Below the pieces are notes generated by a model. That model saw only the letters and a list, made by a program, of their open reading frames with translations, did no database searches and was not told the origin of the DNA. From NCBI GenBank assembly GCA_003158895.1, contig PMLO01000052.1:1-6939 (forward strand): DNA of 6,939 nt. The letters run 5' to 3'. Shown in pieces: positions 5,359 through 6,939 of the stretch. How positions within the stretch are numbered: position 1 is the first letter of the stretch; each line of letters begins with the position of its first letter. The DNA comes from Propionibacteriaceae bacterium. Its GTDB lineage: Bacteria; Actinomycetota; Actinomycetes; Propionibacteriales; Propionibacteriaceae. The translations under genes and the position numbers were made by a program.

Positions 5359-6360
5359 ATGACATGGGACAGGCGCGGTCTGCTGCTCGGCACCGGGGCA
5401 TTGCTCGTCGCCGGGTGCACGGCGCCTCGATCGTCCAGCACCGCCACCTCTCCTGCTGCGACCGCGTCCTCCGCCTCCCCATCCGCGAGCGGCTCGCCGC
5501 CCGCGGCAGCAGCGTCGGCCTCGACGCCCACGCCACCTCAGCTGCCGGCGACGACAGCCTGGAGCGCCGACGGCAACGAGATCGAAGGGGCCGTCAAGCT
5601 CGTGGCGACCAGGATGATCGAGACCCTGGGGACCTGGGACGCGGCCCACGCCGGCGTCGCCGCCGCGGGAGCTCGCTTGTCAGCGCTCGGCATCGACCCA
5701 GGCCTTGCCGCGCAGGCTGCGGGGCTCCTGACCGGCGGGACGGCGGCGGCGTTGCAGGTGATCGACGCACAGTACGGCGGGTTGCTGAGCTCAAGCGCGA
5801 GCGTGCTCATCCCCACGCGGCAGTGGGTGATCGACGCGTCCGGCGCCCAGACGGAGCGCGGCTGGACGTTCGACGTCCGGCTGTCCGCGGCCTCGCCCGC
5901 CTGGCGCGTGACCGCGATCAACCCGAGCAACCCCGGCGCTGCCGCGGCAGTCGACTCGCTGGCCACGCAGGTGCTGGGCTCGTCACGCATCGACCTGCCA
6001 CCGGCCTCGCGCGCGGACATCGCGTCGGGCCAGGTCCACGACAGCGTGCTGCGGGCGATGCTGACGCTGTCGAAGACGTACACGATCAGCGTGAGTGTGA
6101 TCCGGTCCGGCCACCCCCAGTACGTGTTCGGCACGACCCGTCTCAGCGACCATCCCCGAGGGCGTGCGTTCGACACCTGGAGGATCAACGGTGTACCCGT
6201 CGTCGCATCCACGACGCCCCGGTCGCTGGTCACCGGCTACATGCAGGCGGCCGCCGCGGCCGGCTCGTACAACGTCGGCGGGCCGTACCTGCTCTCGGGC
6301 AGCGTGTACTTCTCCGACCAGACCCACCACGACCACGTCCACGCGGGGTTCAGTACGTAG
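5359..6360 (+). CDS. Predicted Tat-exported lipoprotein with M15-like metallopeptidase domain
   Basis: A 333-residue predicted lipoprotein. DRRGLLLG (residues 4-11) and a hydrophobic stretch lead to the lipobox LVAGC with lipidated C20; the twin arginine suggests Tat export. Residues 21-66 are a Ser/Ala/Thr/Pro-rich linker, as in surface-anchored proteins. Residues about 70-200 form a helical-then-beta domain I cannot name. The C-terminal part carries SDHPRGRAFD (263-272), matching the SxHxxGxAxD metal-binding signature of M15-type and related DD-peptidases, and HHDHVHAGF (323-331), matching the closing HxH. Likely zinc ligands are H265, D272 and H328 (or H326). A peptidoglycan peptidase role outside the membrane is inferred, not shown. 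The frame is open far upstream, but only the ATG at 5359 yields the signal peptide; the extension would be antisense to the TetR gene. Confidence 0.82.
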   Translation: MTWDRRGLLLGTGALLVAGCTAPRSSSTATSPAATASSASPSASGSPPAAAASASTPTPPQLPATTAWSADGNEIEGAVKLVATRMIETLGTWDAAHAGVAAAGARLSALGIDPGLAAQAAGLLTGGTAAALQVIDAQYGGLLSSSASVLIPTRQWVIDASGAQTERGWTFDVRLSAASPAWRVTAINPSNPGAAAAVDSLATQVLGSSRIDLPPASRADIASGQVHDSVLRAMLTLSKTYTISVSVIRSGHPQYVFGTTRLSDHPRGRAFDTWRINGVPVVASTTPRSLVTGYMQAAAAAGSYNVGGPYLLSGSVYFSDQTHHDHVHAGFST

Positions 6361-6390
6361 CCGACTTGCGCCGAGGTGGCGGCGGGGCAT

Positions 6391-6395
6391 AGGAG
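6391..6395 (+). promoter_or_regulatory. Ribosome binding site of ung
   Basis: AGGAG lies 6 bases before the ATG at 6402, the clearest Shine-Dalgarno sequence in the window. It fixes the ung start and contrasts with the apparently leaderless genes. The 41-base gap after the lipoprotein stop shows no terminator, so the two genes may be co-transcribed. Confidence 0.7.
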
Positions 6396-6401
6396 AGGTG
6401 C

Positions 6402-6939
6402 ATGCCGAAGCCGCTCCACGAGCTGATCGCCCCCGACTGGGCCGCCGCGCTGGCGGGCGTCGAGCCTCAGATCCACGGGATGGGCGACTGGCTGCGCAGC
6501 GAGCTCGCGGCCGGACGCCCGTACCTCCCGGCAGGCCAGAACGTCCTGAGGGCCTTCACGCTCCCATTGGAGCAGGTACGCGTGCTCGTGGTCGGCCAGG
6601 ACCCGTACCCCACGCCAGGACACCCCGTCGGGCTCTCGTTCTCGGTCGCGCCGGACGTGACGCCGCTGCCGGCGTCGCTGCGGAACATGTACAAGGAGCT
6701 GGCCGACGACCTCGGCACCACGCCGCCGCCCAACGGGGACCTCAGCCCGTGGTTCGACCAGGGTGTGCTGCTGCTCAACAGGGTGCTGACCGTCCAGCCG
6801 GGGGCGCCCGGTTCTCACCGCGGCAAGGGGTGGGAGGCGATCACCGAGCGTGCGATCGCCGTGCTCGCGGCCCGCGGCGGTCCTCTCGTCGCGGTGCTCT
6901 GGGGCCGTGACGCGCGCAACCTGAAACCCCTGCTCGGCG
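6402..6939 (+). CDS. ung: Uracil-DNA glycosylase, family 1 (partial, C-terminus outside window)
   Basis: The first 179 residues of family-1 uracil-DNA glycosylase, which flips uracil out of DNA and cleaves its N-glycosidic bond to begin base-excision repair. GQDPYP (65-70) contains the catalytic aspartate D67 that activates water. GLSFSV (77-82) lines the uracil pocket, and GVLLLNRVLTV (near residue 122-132) holds the uracil-recognising Asn. NRVLTV in place of the NTVLTV of Escherichia coli, and the following SHRGKGWE, match the actinobacterial form, including Mycobacterium tuberculosis Ung as remembered. WGRDARNLKPLL at the visible end is also family-typical. The final HPSP-containing DNA-intercalating loop lies beyond the window, so its catalytic His cannot be checked; the family normally has about 225 residues. 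The frame is intact throughout. Confidence 0.95.
   Translation, partial: MPKPLHELIAPDWAAALAGVEPQIHGMGDWLRSELAAGRPYLPAGQNVLRAFTLPLEQVRVLVVGQDPYPTPGHPVGLSFSVAPDVTPLPASLRNMYKELADDLGTTPPPNGDLSPWFDQGVLLLNRVLTVQPGAPGSHRGKGWEAITERAIAVLAARGGPLVAVLWGRDARNLKPLLG

Noticed and set aside
1..6939. Mobile element, CRISPR array, phage or defence system
   Set aside because: No transposase, integrase or recombinase motifs, no spaced direct repeats and no defence-type nuclease genes were seen; composition looks even and coding is dense throughout.

Overview
The window is high-GC actinobacterial chromosomal DNA. It carries a mycothiol S-conjugate amidase gene (mca) next to a DUF4307 membrane-protein gene and greA, a neighbourhood also known around mca in Mycobacterium tuberculosis. 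The uracil-DNA glycosylase at the right edge also reads like the actinobacterial form. A Nocardioidaceae-type organism is a guess; the sequence shows nothing that fixes the genus. There are no RNA genes, mobile elements, CRISPR arrays or phage genes, and no gene-free stretch longer than about 85 bases.

Layout. (1) 1-1127, minus strand: mca, followed after 20 bases by a small single-span membrane protein that runs off the left edge. (2) 1128-1187: a 60-base divergent promoter region. (3) 1188-2172, plus strand: a DUF4307 membrane protein, then greA. (4) 2185-3464, minus strand: a DUF4097 predicted beta-strand-repeat protein and a DUF2089 zinc-ribbon/HTH protein whose genes overlap by four bases (ATGA). 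(5) 3548-4717, plus strand: an MFS drug-efflux-type transporter. It converges on, and overlaps by 10 bases, a TetR-family regulator on the minus strand (4708-5274). (6) 5359-6360, plus strand: a predicted Tat-exported lipoprotein with a C-terminal M15-like metallopeptidase signature. (7) 6402 to the right edge, plus strand: the first 179 residues of uracil-DNA glycosylase (ung).

How the genes relate. Mca detoxifies mycothiol conjugates, GreA rescues backtracked RNA polymerase, and Ung removes uracil from DNA; these are housekeeping or stress-maintenance functions. The MFS/TetR pair looks like an efflux pump with its regulator, and the two genes share a 10-base promoter motif. The least understood parts are the coupled DUF2089/DUF4097 pair, which share a short SHOCT-like helical hairpin, and the lipoprotein. 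Several starts have a -10-like hexamer 6-8 bases upstream and no clear Shine-Dalgarno sequence, which suggests leaderless transcripts. I did not find convincing evidence of a wholly new system.
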